A stretch of DNA of 64,000 bases from the NCBI RefSeq assembly GCF_003369915.1, contig NC_046673.1, forward strand, positions 21,381,718 to 21,445,717, in the 5' to 3' direction. A program made the position numbers and the translations under genes. This DNA is from Drosophila miranda (lineage: Eukaryota; Arthropoda; Insecta; Diptera; Drosophilidae). This document shows positions 45,590 through 64,000 of the stretch, piece after piece (the first letter of the stretch is position 1; every line of letters begins with the position of its first letter). Below the pieces are notes generated by a model. The model made no database searches and was not told the origin of the DNA. It saw only the letters and a list, made by a program, of their open reading frames with translations.

Positions 45590-46547
45590 ATGTCCGAGGG
45601 CTTCAAGAAGCACTTCAATGCCAGCACGATGAATGGCCGTGCCAATGTAAGTATCTCGATCCCGTTCGCATTCTGAAATAGTGGCCATCCTCCCATGCCC
45701 TTCCCTCCAGGTGGCCAAGGTCACGTATGCGACCATGGCCCTCCTCTATATCGTATACCGCATGCGCCGGGGATCGGGCAAGAAGCCAGCGGATGGCAGT
45801 GGCATGCTGGCGGATGGCAGCTGCAGCTGCGACGAGAGATCGCCAACGGAAGGGCACGACTCCGACACGGGCTTCTACGAGACCGATCCCTCGTGCGGTT
45901 CGTGCCGGGAGCGGTCCGAGCGCGCCATGTCCGAGTATGATCGGGAGCAGCAGCGCCGCTCGGCGGCTAAGGCACGGCAGGACCATAGCGACGAGTGCAA
46001 GGCCGAACCACCGCCACCATCACCACCGCCCTCCTCATCACCGCCTGGGCCTGGTGGGGTCGCGACGCCTCGTCGCAAATGCCCCTGCGAGAATCCGCAC
46101 CGCAAATCGATCTATGACACGAAGAGCACCAGAAACGACACCAGGTCCTTTATGCAACGGCAACAACAGCAGGATGAAGATGATGTGCGTCCGGCTAGCG
46201 AGATAGTGGGACAGGTGCACGGTGCCGTCTACCGTGTGCTCAGTGGCGTCTTCAATGCCGTCATGGGCGGAGAATCTTCCGCCACCACCACCTCTTCCCC
46301 TCCCAAGTCCCAGGCCAATGCCCAGAGATGCCAAGAGGAGCGACGAGCAGATCAGAACGACGACGGGGAAGTGACCGCGGTCGGGTACGAGGCCATGGAC
46401 TGTGAGTGCGGGCTGAATACGCCACTGAAGCCACGCACAGGTCCTCGCTGCTGTGAGTCTCCTACTGGGGCGAACGAAGGAGAGGCCCAACCAGAAGATG
46501 CACAGTACAACGATTCCTACAATGATGGCTATGCCTCAGTGTTTTGA
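45590..46547 (+). CDS. 297-residue protein with N-terminal module shared with the preceding gene
   Basis: Two exons, 45590-45646 and 45711-46547, join in phase 0. The N-terminal module (NASTMNGRAN then VAKVTYATMALLYIVYRM) matches the 63-residue neighbour, including the intron site. After the probable membrane helix comes a long polar, disordered-looking tail: cysteine pairs (CSCDERS, CGSCRERSERA), a proline-serine run, CPCENPHRKSIYDTK, and a hydrophobic-amphipathic block (IVGQVHGAVYRVLSGVFNAV) before CECG and CCES motifs near the end. The tail may bind metal or be processed. I do not recognise the family. Compared with its neighbour it is an expanded duplicate. Confidence 0.78.
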
Positions 46548-47524
46548 AGTTTGATTCTGGGTGGTGCCCATGCCCAAGAGCCCAAGTTTTTCTTGGGCAC
46601 AACTAAATTTCAAGCTAATCCAAATAAAAATAAAACAGTAATAAAACGGTGTGGCTGGAGAGTGATAAAAATAGCTTATGAATTTTGAAAATGTTAAGTA
46701 CTCTCAAATGGAATCCTTTAAAGTCTTATAGACATTTACACTGGCAATAATGAATCGATAAAATGTTCATATTTTTTGTATTTAGTTAGCTTTTAGTTTA
46801 TTTTTTACTTTTTAAATAGAGTTTTCGTTTACGTCGCTTTCAAACACCTCTTGAACCTTTAATTGGATCTTTAGCAATGGCTTGTACGGGTGTGCAGTGT
46901 CCATTGTAGTCCATCAACTGCTTTATACGGATCTGGATGGGATGGTGGCCTGGAGGGGGGTGGGGGGGTTTTCTAACGATAAAGCCAGGTGCAGGTGTAG
47001 GTATAATTATGAGATGGTGGGGACGGGGCGGCTTCAACTAACATTTATATTTAGATTTATAATGTTTAGGGGGTGTATATGTAATATATTTTATATTATG
47101 GAAATAACTTTAACGCTTAGCTTTTTGGTTTCATTAACGCTCGATCGATCCTTCTCTCAACTTCTTTCAACTTTTCTTCTCTTCACTTTTCTGCTTCTGT
47201 CTCTGCTTCTGTCTCCGTTACCATATCTATCGTTCTCTTTCTCTTTCATCGCTGTCTATCGCTGCCCTGCTCTGTGGCATTGCTAATTTAAAATATATAT
47301 ATATATTATATGTATACTATATGTGTATTTATGTGTATGTGTTATGCGTTGTGTATGTGTGTATCTTTTGAAGGCTTCGTGTGTGGTTTTTTGTTTTTAG
47401 TTCTGTGTCCTAATATCCAAGGAATGAGTGGGAGTGGATTGGAGTGGATCCATCTACGGAATGGACCTAAGGTCTTCTGCTCTGTGAGATTTTATTCTCT
47501 GTTGTGGCTGTTGTGACGTGTCCA
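46548..47524. other. Intergenic DNA and 3' UTR of Herc2
   Basis: An AATAAAA signal for the plus-strand paralogue lies near 46624. The rest is AT-rich with a (TA)n stretch at about 47294-47306 and is partly the 3' UTR of minus-strand Herc2. No gene is seen. Confidence 0.5.
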
Positions 47525-63807
<16,283 letters not shown>

Positions 63808-64000
63808 TTTTCAAATCTTTTTTTCCTTTTGTTGTTCTGCTGCTGCTGTTGCTGCTTCTTCTTCACGTTGTCCTCTAGTTTTCCTCGGCTACACCCACAC
63901 CCACACCCACAGGCTTCAGACCAGCAGTCACAGCAGCAACAACAACATGGCACATTTTCCTTTTTTCCTTGTACGTTGCAAGGAGGGAGGGGTGGGAGGA
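63808..64000 (-). other. HERC2: 5' UTR and promoter side of Herc2
   Basis: The leader directly before the ATG reads TTTGAAAAATG, a good fly start context. Upstream there are CTG/CAG-type repeats and CACACCC repeats, common in fly leaders. The transcription start is not resolved. Confidence 0.5.

Overview
This is nuclear DNA from a fly of the genus Drosophila. Genes are split by short GT-AG introns, intergenic DNA is AT-rich and full of microsatellites, and the gene content matches the proximal X region (cytological 19C-D) of D. melanogaster: a plexin-domain-containing protein (l(1)G0289 type), Gip, Pp4-19C, the four-gene Obp19 cluster and Herc2. I identify the orthologues from protein sequence and gene order. 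I cannot fix the species.

Layout. 0-5 kb: plus-strand PLXDC-type membrane protein, with its 5' exon missing. 7.3-8.9 kb: two minus-strand secreted C-type lectins. 11-22.8 kb: one long minus-strand gene for a single-pass membrane protein with large microsatellite-rich introns. Its annotated stop is followed in frame by a 163-codon coding-like extension in a viral-type readthrough context. 22.8-31.6 kb: mostly non-coding DNA, holding a triplicated TATA-containing repeat, an orphan 3' coding exon on the minus strand, and a piggyBac-like MITE nested between inverted copies of another repeat. 31.6-36.8 kb: compact housekeeping block of Gip, a DUF4804-type gene and PP4 catalytic subunit, with a DREF-type site between the last two. 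38.7-44.4 kb: odorant-binding protein cluster in the order 19d, 19c, 19b, 19a on mixed strands, each gene with a close TATA box. 45-46.5 kb: two tandem paralogous genes, unrecognised, sharing a small N-terminal module with an identical intron position. 47.5-63.8 kb: Herc2, eleven coding exons, about 5,115 residues.

Functionally this is a neighbourhood of unrelated genes, not a pathway. Housekeeping genes (Herc2 and Pp4, both with known DNA-damage links; Gip) sit beside clustered secreted chemosensory and lectin genes that show tissue-type TATA promoters. The most unusual items are the likely stop-codon readthrough of the long membrane-protein gene, the orphan exon at 27.9 kb, and the tandem paralogue pair.
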